A stretch of 45,122 bases of DNA, taken from contig CAMDJM010000035.1 in the NCBI GenBank assembly GCA_945900785.1, forward strand, positions 1 to 45,122, read 5' to 3'. The position numbers were made by a program, and so were the translations under genes. This DNA is from Akkermansia muciniphila (GTDB lineage: Bacteria > Verrucomicrobiota > Verrucomicrobiia > Verrucomicrobiales > V1-33). The notes beneath the pieces are model-generated. The model was not told where the DNA came from and ran no database searches. It saw only the letters and a program-made list of their open reading frames with translations. Position 1 is the stretch's first letter. Each line of letters opens with the position of its first letter. Positions 1-6,897 of this stretch are shown here, one piece after another.

Positions 1-965
1 GGAGGCACTGGCACTATTTTCCGGGCAGAAGTGGCGAACACGGCCCCCGCAGGATTTACCGGAGGCACGGTGGATCTTTACCAACCCGTCACCATCACCC
101 AAAACGGCACCCAGCTCACGGTGGATGATCCGGTGCAATATGTGGCCCCGCCCACGGAGACCCTGACTTACGATGCGGATGGCAACCTCAAGACGGACGG
201 CCGCTGGACCTACACCTGGGACGCCGCAGACCGTTTGATCAAAATGGAAAGCATCGCCTTCATCCAGAATGCGTCCCCGCCCCTCGTCGCCGTCAACGTG
301 CCCGCCAAGGTGATTGAATTTGCTTACGATGGCCTTTCGCGGCGCATCCGCAAAAAAGTCACGGAAACGCCTTCCGGCGGCTCCTCCACCATTGCCGTCT
401 GGGAAGCTTATGTCTATGATGGCTGGAATATGGTCCTGAGCGTCAAACTCAATCCTGCCGCTGGCGCAACCCAGGGCCGGCCCCAATCCGCCATCGCCAG
501 CAACGTCTGGGCTCCGGATCTGGGCAGCCAGCCCTTTGCGCGGCGGGACTGGCAAAAGGCTGGAGGAGTGCGTGGTCTCGTCCTCGCCAACTACTTCACC
601 GGTGCCAATGGCGGTGGCCTGCACGTCCCCGGTATGGACCCCATGGGCAATGTCTCCAGCGTCACCCGCCTCGGCATGTCCTACTCCGCCGGCGAAAGCC
701 CCGGCCCGTATTTCCGCAGCGAGTTCGTTTACGACTACGACGCCTTCGGCAAGGAAACCCGCAGCAGCACCCTCGTCGCCGGCCTGAACCCCGACTCGTT
801 CCCGTTCCACTTCAGCACCAAGTTCACCGACCCCGAATCCGGGTTCAACTACTACGGTTACCGGTTCTACGATCCGGCCAACGGACGCTGGCTCAATCGG
901 GATCCGATTGGAGAGCGGGGTGGGGTGAATCTTTATGGGATGGTGGGGAATGATCCAGTGGGGAG
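1..965 (+). repeat. Direct repeat copy A: RHS core DNA
   Basis: Bases 1-965 and 2312-3260 are near-identical direct repeats. They cover the last shell repeats and the core of both RHS genes. Read by eye they differ at scattered third-codon positions and by a 12-bp indel (TPSGGS in copy A, GV in copy B, around 366-390). Similarity ends just after the core, where the two toxin tips diverge completely. This is substrate for homologous exchange of tips. Confidence 0.9.
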
Positions 966-1467
966 GAGGGATCGATTGGGCCTTGAAGAGGAGGATTCCA
1001 AAATTCAAAATTGCGTTGGCAATGCTTGCGGACACCCACACGAGATACAGCCCAAACCGGATGAATCTATCATAGACAGAGTCAAGCGAGAGGGTTGGAA
1101 CTGCACCCAAGGAGTTAGTGCTCGCGACTGCAAGTGCCACTGCGGGACGGGAAGTCGATATATGATGATTTACGTTTACACTAAAAAAGAAACGAAGACG
1201 TCTGGGCCAGATATAGCGGAAGAATTCGACAGTTTCGATGGAAAAGATAGCGCTGGAGAAGACTTGCCTGCATCCAGCTATAAAGGCGCTGGTCTTGATT
1301 TCCACGGAATAGGCGGTGATGTTAACAGTAATAGTTTTGATTCTCACTCAGGCCGAACCTCCCACCAAGATGTTAAACATCAAACTTGGACCCCCTCATC
1401 GGACGACCCGGATTACTTTGAAGAAAAACGGATCGTTGATAAACACTGTTGCTGTAAAAGACCATGA
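1..1467 (+). CDS. RHS repeat-associated core protein, 3' part, with cysteine-rich toxin-like C-terminus (5' end outside window)
   Basis: The frame is open from base 1, so the gene begins upstream. The visible part starts in the YD-repeat shell (LTYDADGNLKTDGRWTYTWD) and runs through the RHS core hallmark NYYGYRFYDPANGRW followed by NRDPIGERGG at about 844-921. In this family the core delimits a variable C-terminal toxin that is cut off inside the shell. Here the tip begins after RLGL at about 980 and is roughly 160 residues. It is AT-richer than the core and rich in cysteine (NCVGNACGH, DCKCHCGTG and a terminal KHCCCKRP). I do not recognise a toxin fold. The stop overlaps the start of the next gene (ATGA at 1464-1467), which fits toxin-immunity coupling. 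The core DNA is repeated at 2312-3260. RHS identity is certain; toxin activity is inferred. Confidence 0.9.
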   Translation, partial: GGTGTIFRAEVANTAPAGFTGGTVDLYQPVTITQNGTQLTVDDPVQYVAPPTETLTYDADGNLKTDGRWTYTWDAADRLIKMESIAFIQNASPPLVAVNVPAKVIEFAYDGLSRRIRKKVTETPSGGSSTIAVWEAYVYDGWNMVLSVKLNPAAGATQGRPQSAIASNVWAPDLGSQPFARRDWQKAGGVRGLVLANYFTGANGGGLHVPGMDPMGNVSSVTRLGMSYSAGESPGPYFRSEFVYDYDAFGKETRSSTLVAGLNPDSFPFHFSTKFTDPESGFNYYGYRFYDPANGRWLNRDPIGERGGVNLYGMVGNDPVGRRDRLGLEEEDSKIQNCVGNACGHPHEIQPKPDESIIDRVKREGWNCTQGVSARDCKCHCGTGSRYMMIYVYTKKETKTSGPDIAEEFDSFDGKDSAGEDLPASSYKGAGLDFHGIGGDVNSNSFDSHSGRTSHQDVKHQTWTPSSDDPDYFEEKRIVDKHCCCKRP

Positions 1468-2072
1468 ATAAATTTAAGCGCAATATAGCCTTCATATTTT
1501 TCGTCATAATTTTTCCAGCGTTTGCAAATGACGGACAATTTGACACGAGATTCTACAATTATACCAATGATATGGATCTCATCAAACGTTTCAAATCCCT
1601 GACCGCATCCTCTAACTGTAAGGTTTACCGTGTCCGTGGAGGGCTTTTTTCGATAGGGCTAAAAAATGGAGCCAATAAAGAAGTTTTGCTAAATTGGCTC
1701 ACGGAGGCTGGTTTGCTGAAACAGATTAGCGAAAAATCACTAGTCCTAATTGAATGTTCTATTAGTGAAGATCCGGGTCATGATGAGGTAGTAAAGTTAA
1801 ATGATGATTTGCAGAAATTAGGTTGGAATCGTGTGGTGGTCTTTAGCCACCACAATTCAGGGATTGATGTTCACTTGGACTCTGGCCCAACGCTTACGCC
1901 GCATATTCCAGATACACCTCCTACACCGCCGTCTCCGGCTATACCGCTCCCAACATCGCCGTCTCCAGCTAAACCGCCCCTGCAGGATCCACCGGCGACA
2001 CCGTCGATCTCAATCAACCCGTCTCCGTCACTCGAAAACAGTTTGCCATCCAGAATGGAAATTACCAAGTAA
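1464..2072 (+). CDS. Exported protein, candidate immunity protein, with an RHS-derived out-of-frame tail
   Basis: The start ATG overlaps the stop of the upstream RHS gene (ATGA), so the two are probably translationally coupled, the usual position of an immunity gene. Residues 1-22 form a Sec signal peptide (basic start, IAFIFFVIIF core, AFA cleavage box), suggesting a periplasmic product. Residues about 23-140 are an AT-rich domain that I do not recognise. From about residue 142 the protein turns into a proline/serine tail (PPTPPSPAIPLP). The DNA there is RHS sequence read in another frame (see 1904-2095), so the original 3' end of this gene was probably replaced by recombination. It may be functional or a truncated relic. 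Confidence 0.6.
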   Translation: MNKFKRNIAFIFFVIIFPAFANDGQFDTRFYNYTNDMDLIKRFKSLTASSNCKVYRVRGGLFSIGLKNGANKEVLLNWLTEAGLLKQISEKSLVLIECSISEDPGHDEVVKLNDDLQKLGWNRVVVFSHHNSGIDVHLDSGPTLTPHIPDTPPTPPSPAIPLPTSPSPAKPPLQDPPATPSISINPSPSLENSLPSRMEITK

Positions 2073-2095
2073 TTTGCCGCAGATTGGATCTCTAG
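1904..2095 (+). pseudogene. Degenerate RHS fragment in the third frame
   Basis: Read from 1904 the frame gives YSRYTSYTAVSGYTAPN, an in-frame TAA at 1970-1972, then TAPAGSTGDTVDLNQPVSVT, ending at a TAG at 2093-2095. The second stretch matches TAPAGFTGGTVDLYQPVTIT of the two intact RHS copies (47-106 and 2358-2417). It is an older, diverged copy of the same RHS region, broken by a stop and overlapped by the tail of the preceding gene. Confidence 0.7.
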
Positions 2096-2254
2096 AGGAG
2101 GCACAGCTATATCAGATCAATTTTAATAACCTTTCGGGTGAGTTTTGGGGCGTGAATCTATCCAAGGGAGTGAGCGGCGAGGGCTGGACGGTGCAAAGGC
2201 AGGCGTCTGCTGGGGGGCGTCTGCGGCACCCGCACTTCGGGTGCCACCATTGCG

Positions 2255-3895
2255 GTGAATGGGGTTGCCATCGCCACCCCTACCGCTACGGCGACCTCCG
2301 GCTACCAGCCCGGAGGCACTGGCACCATTTTCCGCGCGGAAATGCCGAACACTGCCCCCGCAGGATTTACTGGAGGCACGGTGGATCTTTATCAACCCGT
2401 CACCATCACCCAAAATGGCACTCAGCTTACCGTAGATGATCCGGTGCAATATGTGGCTCCTCCCACGGAGACCCTGACTTACGATGCGGATGGCAACCTC
2501 AAGACGGACGGCCGCTGGACCTACACCTGGGACGCCGCAGACCGCCTTATTAAAATGGAAAGCATCGCCTTCGTTCAGAATGCGTCCCCGCCCCTCGTCG
2601 CCGTCAACGTGCCCGCTAAGGTGATTGAATTTGCTTACGATGGCCTGTCGCGGCGCATCCGCAAAAAAGTCACGGAGGGTGTCTCCACCATTGCCGTCTG
2701 GGAAGCTTATGTCTATGATGGCTGGAATATGGTCCTGAGCGTCAAACTCAATCCTGCCGCTGGCGCAACCCAAGGCCGTCCCCAATCCGCCATCGCCAGC
2801 TACGTCTGGGCTCCGGATCTTGGCAGCCAACCCTTTGCCCGGCGGGACTGGCAGGCCGCTGGAGGAGTGCGTGGTCTCGTTCTCGCCAACTACTTTACCG
2901 GAGCCAATGGCGGCGGCATCCACGTCCCCGGCATGGACCCCATGGGCAATGTCACCAGCGTCACCCGCCTCGGCATGTCTTACTCCGCCGGCGAAAGCCC
3001 CGGCCCCTACTTCCGCAGCGAGTTCGTTTACGACTACGACGCCTTCGGCAAGGAAACCCGCAGCAGCACCCTCGTCGCCGGCCTGAACCCCGACTCGTTC
3101 CCGTTCCACTTCAGCACCAAATTCACTGACGGCGAAACCGGGTTCAACTACTACGGTTACCGGTTCTACGACCCGGCCAATGGACGCTGGATCAACCGGG
3201 ATCCGATTGGGGAGAAGGGTGGGACGAACCTGTATGCAATGGTGAGGAATGATGGGGTGAATTTTGTTGATGTTTTGGGCATGGTGCTAAATGTTAATGG
3301 AGATGCTGCTTACAAAGCTAAAATTGCGAAATTACTACAAAAGATATGTCCCGGAGCTGAAATCGACACGCAAGGAAAAGTCACAATTAATCCAGTGGTC
3401 GTTAACAAGAATTGCCCCAAAGGATGTGACTTATTAAAAAAAGCAATTGACAGCAGCCATACTAATAATATTTCTCCGTTTGGAGCTGATGCCAATAATC
3501 ACCATCCTGTTACAAATGCCCAAGATCTCCACGACGCTACCTACGAGGAAGAGCCGTCAAATAGCCTGCCTGATGGAAAGCCAGGCGCTGGCTCGGGGTC
3601 AAATATGTTTATAGACCCTGATCAAAAGATTGAAGAAAGGGCGGGGCCCAACTTCCCTTGGAAACCTTTGGATCCATCTATTGGTATTGCGCATGAACTC
3701 GGGCACGTCAGCGACATTAACGATGGGACGGCTTATCGTCCAGTGTATGTAGAAGGTCCTCCTCCGAACAAAACTTACATTCCCGTTCACGAACGGTCTG
3801 CCGTAAAAGTAGAAAATGCTATACGAGCGGAGCAAAAACTACCTTCCAGGCCGCTTCCTTATGGTGATCCCAACAAAATGAGATTTCCATTATGA
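2255..3895 (+). CDS. Orphan RHS core cassette with M91-like zinc metallopeptidase toxin tip
   Basis: This second RHS gene lacks the long N-terminal part. RHS-like coding (GTRTSGATIAVNGVAIATP) can be followed in frame from about 2225, but no full shell precedes it. GTG at 2255 is the first usable start. Residues 1-330 repeat the core of the first gene. The tip (about residues 345-546) is different. It carries a zincin motif HELGH (H480, E481, H484) in IAHELGHVSDIN, then HERSAVKVENAIRAEQ and LPSRPLPYG. The spacing HExxH, E-R-xAV-xxEN-xIR and P-R-xxY resembles the M91 (NleD-type) effector peptidases found as polymorphic-toxin tips. It probably cleaves a target-cell protein once delivered; the substrate is unknown. 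The stop overlaps the next gene by ATGA. It may be silent unless recombined behind the full-length RHS gene. Confidence 0.85.
   Translation: MNGVAIATPTATATSGYQPGGTGTIFRAEMPNTAPAGFTGGTVDLYQPVTITQNGTQLTVDDPVQYVAPPTETLTYDADGNLKTDGRWTYTWDAADRLIKMESIAFVQNASPPLVAVNVPAKVIEFAYDGLSRRIRKKVTEGVSTIAVWEAYVYDGWNMVLSVKLNPAAGATQGRPQSAIASYVWAPDLGSQPFARRDWQAAGGVRGLVLANYFTGANGGGIHVPGMDPMGNVTSVTRLGMSYSAGESPGPYFRSEFVYDYDAFGKETRSSTLVAGLNPDSFPFHFSTKFTDGETGFNYYGYRFYDPANGRWINRDPIGEKGGTNLYAMVRNDGVNFVDVLGMVLNVNGDAAYKAKIAKLLQKICPGAEIDTQGKVTINPVVVNKNCPKGCDLLKKAIDSSHTNNISPFGADANNHHPVTNAQDLHDATYEEEPSNSLPDGKPGAGSGSNMFIDPDQKIEERAGPNFPWKPLDPSIGIAHELGHVSDINDGTAYRPVYVEGPPPNKTYIPVHERSAVKVENAIRAEQKLPSRPLPYGDPNKMRFPL
2312..3260 (+). 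repeat. Direct repeat copy B: RHS core DNA
   Basis: Second copy of bases 1-965 (offset 2311, then 2299 after the 12-bp indel). It ends shortly after the NRDPIGEKGG codons. Confidence 0.9.
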
Positions 3896-4221
3896 AGACG
3901 CACCAACTTTTTTTATCGGTAGTAGTTCTTTTGTTCTGGGCTACCGGCTGTCGGTCAAAACCTGCACCAGCCAAGTCAGTCGAAGTCCGGAAAAAAATAA
4001 ACTTGGATGCTACTTTCATTAATGCAGAACAAGAATGGAGAAAAAACGAGAACCTGCGAATAGAAGATGTTATATATCGACTTGGTAGCTATAGTTGGTT
4101 TCAGACCATAGATGGATTTACAAGCTATGTTTGGGATTCAGATGGAAGAATTGTTTTTTTTGCGACAACTAAACTTGATTCATCGAATGTCACATCTGTT
4201 TCGTGTTCCGAGCATTATTGA
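3892..4221 (+). CDS. Small lipoprotein, candidate immunity protein for the M91-like toxin
   Basis: ATG at 3892 overlaps the RHS stop (ATGA), as for the first toxin pair. Residues 1-20 are a lipoprotein signal peptide with lipobox ATGC (C20) after a hydrophobic LFLSVVVLLFW core, so the mature protein should be membrane-anchored and face the periplasm. The remaining roughly 89 residues (…RLGSYSWFQTIDGFTSYVW…) match no family I recognise. Base composition is AT-rich like the toxin tip. The protein is short and could be truncated at its 3' end, because mobile-element remnants begin about 45 bp downstream. The immunity role is inferred from position and localisation only. Confidence 0.65.
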   Translation: MKTHQLFLSVVVLLFWATGCRSKPAPAKSVEVRKKINLDATFINAEQEWRKNENLRIEDVIYRLGSYSWFQTIDGFTSYVWDSDGRIVFFATTKLDSSNVTSVSCSEHY

Positions 4222-4266
4222 AATCCAAACTGCGCCTGCTATTGATTCCCTGCAAACTGCAAAATA

Positions 4267-4570
4267 GCCCGTCCCTTTCTCATTGACCAGTCCCAAGCGG
4301 GCTGCTTTCATGTCGTGAACCGGATTTATGACCGGAAATATCTGCTGGATACCGAGGGCAAGGACCTGTTGCTCAAGAGGGTGCGGGCCTATGAGGATGT
4401 GAGCGGAGTGGAGGTGCTCACGCAATGATGGGATGACCACCTCACGGCCGTTCCATCCTGCGGGCAGCCTACGGCTGTCTGTCTCGCGGGTAGCCACCGC
4501 GCTTGGCTGCATCATGGAAAATCACTTCCATTTGCTGGTGCGGGTGCCGCATCGTCCGGAGGGGTTTGTT
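4267..4570 (+). pseudogene. Remnant of a REP-associated (Y1/HUH) transposase
   Basis: Reading from 4267 gives ARPFLIDQSQAGCFHVVNRI, then YDRKYLLDTEGKDLLLKRVR and a stop at 4426-4428. After an interruption of about 75 bp the sequence resumes at 4505 with CIMENHFHLLVRVPHRPEG. Together these are the N-terminal signature of RAYT/IS200-like transposases (CFHVVNR…, then NHFHLL with the HUH histidines). The catalytic tyrosine region is absent. The interrupting segment holds a small hairpin (GGCAGCC TAC GGCTGTC). The gene is inactive. Confidence 0.75.
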
Positions 4571-4642
4571 GTTAGATGTTCCACTGAAGGTGCTCGGTCC
4601 AGATGGCCACCCATTCCGAAGGCACCGCCGGGGCGAATAAAT

Positions 4643-4825
4643 AATAGCTTCACCGCCAACCGCATCACCACCTATCAAAGCCGGGCGGATGGCATCGTCA
4701 CCTCGGAGGCCACTACCGCCGGGGGCGAAACCATCACCCTGGGGCGTCCCCATACTGGCACCACGGGCCGGCAGACGGGGTTGTCGCTGTCCTGGACTTC
4801 CAGCAGTGGACCCAGCCCAGGTGTT
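4643..4825 (+). pseudogene. RHS shell fragment, cut by the IS66 left end
   Basis: The + frame here reads NSFTANRITTYQSRADGIVT, then SEATTAGGETITLGRPHTG and GRQTGLSLSWTSSSGPSPG. This is YD/RHS-shell type sequence without start or core. It stops where an IS66-like terminus (GTAAGCG) begins at 4826. It is probably part of a former RHS locus that was split by insertion. Confidence 0.55.
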
Positions 4826-4869
4826 GTAAGCGTCACGCCGGCGACCTCTAGTCAGAGGATAGCGTAAGT

Positions 4870-4890
4870 GTCATAGGTATGGCCTATGAC
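4870..4890 (+). promoter_or_regulatory. Perfect inverted repeat over the tnpA start codon
   Basis: GTCATAGG (4870-4877), a 5-nt loop, and CCTATGAC (4883-4890) form a perfect 8-bp stem that contains the tnpA ATG (4886-4888). It could hide the start codon in mRNA or be an operator. Function is inferred. Confidence 0.4.
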
Positions 4891-5368
4891 ATCTACGATC
4901 CCGGAATCAAATATCCTGAAGACCGATGGCCTTGGGCGGGTGCGCACCCCGTTGGCCCAGCGGGAAGCCTTGCTCGATGCATTCGAGCGCAGTGGACTTT
5001 CCGGCATGAAATTCGCCGCCCTGCATGGGGTGAAGTATCCCAGTTTTGCCAACTGGGTGCAGCAACGCAAGCGCCGGCGACTCATGACTCATGCTGGCAG
5101 GGAGGGGCATCCGGGCCCGCCTCCGGACCATCCGGCAGGCGGTGCTGGTGCGCCACTGCAATGGTGGGAAGCGGTGGTATCGGAGAGGACCTCCGGTGGC
5201 TCCGGACCGGAGTCCATGGCAGGTGCCCTGCAGCTGCACCTGCCCGGCGGCGTGCGCATGGAAATCACCGCCGCCGGTCAGGTGGCGTGGGCGGCGCAGT
5301 TGCTCCGGGCCATGACGGCAGATGCCGCGCCCCGTGCTTCCCATCTCCGGCCTGCACCGTCATGTTAA
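4886..5368 (+). CDS. tnpA: IS66 family accessory protein TnpA
   Basis: This 160-residue protein has the N-terminal helix-turn-helix layout of IS66 Orf1 (REALLDAFERSGLSGMKFAA, then HGVKYPSFANWVQQRKRRR at residues about 26-65). It has a linker and a C-terminal beta-rich segment (LQLHLPGGVRMEITAAGQVAWAAQLL) typical of the family. It is thought to assist transposition by the IS66 DDE transposase. The frame is intact, but the partner genes downstream are truncated or absent, so it has no function as a transposon. Its last codons overlap tnpB (ATG at 5362). Confidence 0.85.
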   Translation: MTSTIPESNILKTDGLGRVRTPLAQREALLDAFERSGLSGMKFAALHGVKYPSFANWVQQRKRRRLMTHAGREGHPGPPPDHPAGGAGAPLQWWEAVVSERTSGGSGPESMAGALQLHLPGGVRMEITAAGQVAWAAQLLRAMTADAAPRASHLRPAPSC

Positions 5369-5577
5369 GTTTTACCGGCAGCCTCAAAGTTTTCGTGGCC
5401 ATGGAACCCTGCGATATGCGGCGCGGGCACAATGGCCTGCTGGCGCTGGTCGGCGAAAAGCTCAAGGAGGACATCCGCAGTGGAGCCCTCTTCGTGTTCA
5501 CCAACAAATCGCGCCGCCTCCTTAAAGTGCTCTATTTGGATGGCTTTCGTTCTATGATGACCGGAAGCTTTCATTGA
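5362..5577 (+). pseudogene. tnpB: IS66 TnpB, C-terminally truncated
   Basis: From ATG at 5362 the protein begins MLSFTGSLKVFVAMEPCDMR and continues RRGHNGLLALVGEKLKEDIR and GALFVFTNKSRRLLKVLYLDG. This is the canonical IS66 Orf2 (about 115 residues when complete). After LYLDG the similarity ends and 10 unrelated residues lead to a stop. Only 71 residues remain. Confidence 0.85.
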
Positions 5578-5823
5578 TTCGTGAAGAACCAACCCCATTC
5601 ATCGCAGACTGTTCCAGGCCGTATGACCGATTAATGGGTTACGGTGCTGTTGAGATTAGGTTGATCAACATACTAGTTCACACAAGCGATTCACCGTCCT
5701 CAACCCCGCGTGGCTGAGCTGGTAGGCCTGGTATCGGGGGAGGGTCTGGCGTGGTTGTCGGAGTCATGTGGCCCGCTACCAGACCCAGGGCCGGCACCAT
5801 GTCTTATCACGAAGCCCCTGGCG

Positions 5824-6786
5824 TCAAAGCACCACTTCCGTCTCCATGTTGTCCGTCAGCGAAGGTTTCCGCCCGTGGGGCATGCCGCGGAGACGTTGGT
5901 TGATCTCGATGAATTCGGCCCCGGTGAGCACGATCAGGGAGGAGTAATAGACCCAAATGAGGAGCAGCACCACGGAACCCGCCGCGCCAAAGGTGCTGAG
6001 GGTGCTGGTCTGGCCCAGATACCAGCCCAGGCCGAATTTCCCCGCTTCAAACAACAATGCGGTGACGAGGGCACCGATCCAGACATCCTTCCACGGAAAT
6101 TTCAGGTCAGGCAGAACTTTGAAAATAATGGCAAAGAGCAGAGTTTCCATGGCAAAGGCGATGCCAAAAGCCAGCAGCGCCCAGGCTTCCACGGGCACCG
6201 TGATCCCGTGGGCCAGCCAGCCCCGGAGCAGGGCAAAGGTGCCGGAAACCAGCACCGAGGCGAGCAGCAGCGCCCCGGTGATCAGGACCATGGCAAAGGA
6301 GAGCAGCCGGTCCTTCAGAAAAAGCACCACGCTGCGTCCCTCCCGGCGGCGCAGGCCCCAGATGAGATTCAGGGAGTCCTTCAATTCCACAAATACCCCG
6401 GTGGCCCCGTAAATGAGCGTGGCAGCTCCGATGATGGCGGCGGAGGTGTTATCGCCTTTGGACAGGGTGACGCCTTTGACGAGCTGTTCCAGTGCGCTGG
6501 CGGCCTGCTCGCCCATAAATCCTGACAGTTGCACATGCAGCTGCCCCTCCACCGCCTGCGGCCCAAGCACGCGGGCGATGATGGTGGTAGCCAGCAGCAG
6601 CAGCGGAGCCAGGGAGAAGAGGGCAAAATAAGCAATGGCCGCGCTCTGGCGGGGCAGGCGGTCATCTGACCAGGCATCGCTGAAGGCGGAGATGAAATTC
6701 CAGATGCTTTTGACGCCAGGGATCCGTTCCGTCAGGTGCACCAGGCATTGGGCCAGGAGCTGGATCATTTGCCGGAGGTGTTTCAT
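5824..6786 (-). CDS. YihY/BrkB family inner-membrane protein
   Basis: A 320-residue polytopic membrane protein with the family signature SAAIAYFALFSLAPLLLL near residue 50, then YGATGVFVELKDSLNLIWG and the C-terminal GSVVLLLIWVYYSSLIVLTG-AEF (residues about 275-300). About six membrane segments are evident. The family was once called RNase BN, but that activity belongs to another protein; members are regarded as membrane proteins of uncertain function, possibly transporters. ATG at 6784-6786 is chosen; a TTG four codons upstream is the alternative. It lies alone, divergent from the sugar genes that follow. Confidence 0.9.
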   Translation of the reverse strand: MKHLRQMIQLLAQCLVHLTERIPGVKSIWNFISAFSDAWSDDRLPRQSAAIAYFALFSLAPLLLLATTIIARVLGPQAVEGQLHVQLSGFMGEQAASALEQLVKGVTLSKGDNTSAAIIGAATLIYGATGVFVELKDSLNLIWGLRRREGRSVVLFLKDRLLSFAMVLITGALLLASVLVSGTFALLRGWLAHGITVPVEAWALLAFGIAFAMETLLFAIIFKVLPDLKFPWKDVWIGALVTALLFEAGKFGLGWYLGQTSTLSTFGAAGSVVLLLIWVYYSSLIVLTGAEFIEINQRLRGMPHGRKPSLTDNMETEVVL

Positions 6787-6897
6787 CCCGTCCAGCAAGT
6801 GGCAAAATCCGCGAAGGTAAAGCGGGAACCCGCCAGCTTTATGATGGAGGAATGGGGTTGCTTGCGGAGCCAGCGGAGAGGAGAGGTTGCTCCTTTT

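Larger units (their letters stand above)
4826..5577 (+). mobile_element. Truncated IS66-family insertion sequence
   Basis: The left end GTAAGCGTCACGCCGGCGAC at 4826 has the GTAAGCG terminus common in IS66 elements. It is followed by tnpA and the start of tnpB in the standard overlapping order. tnpB ends prematurely at 5577, and tnpC, the DDE transposase, is missing, as is a right inverted repeat. The element is therefore dead. Confidence 0.75.

Noticed and set aside
2123..3109. 328-codon antisense frame over the second RHS copy
   Set aside because: Antisense to the conserved RHS core; low-complexity Gly/Ala sequence.
4879..5577. A single 232-codon gene spanning the IS66 region
   Set aside because: Only the part from 5362 matches TnpB. 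The first part is tnpA DNA in the wrong frame.
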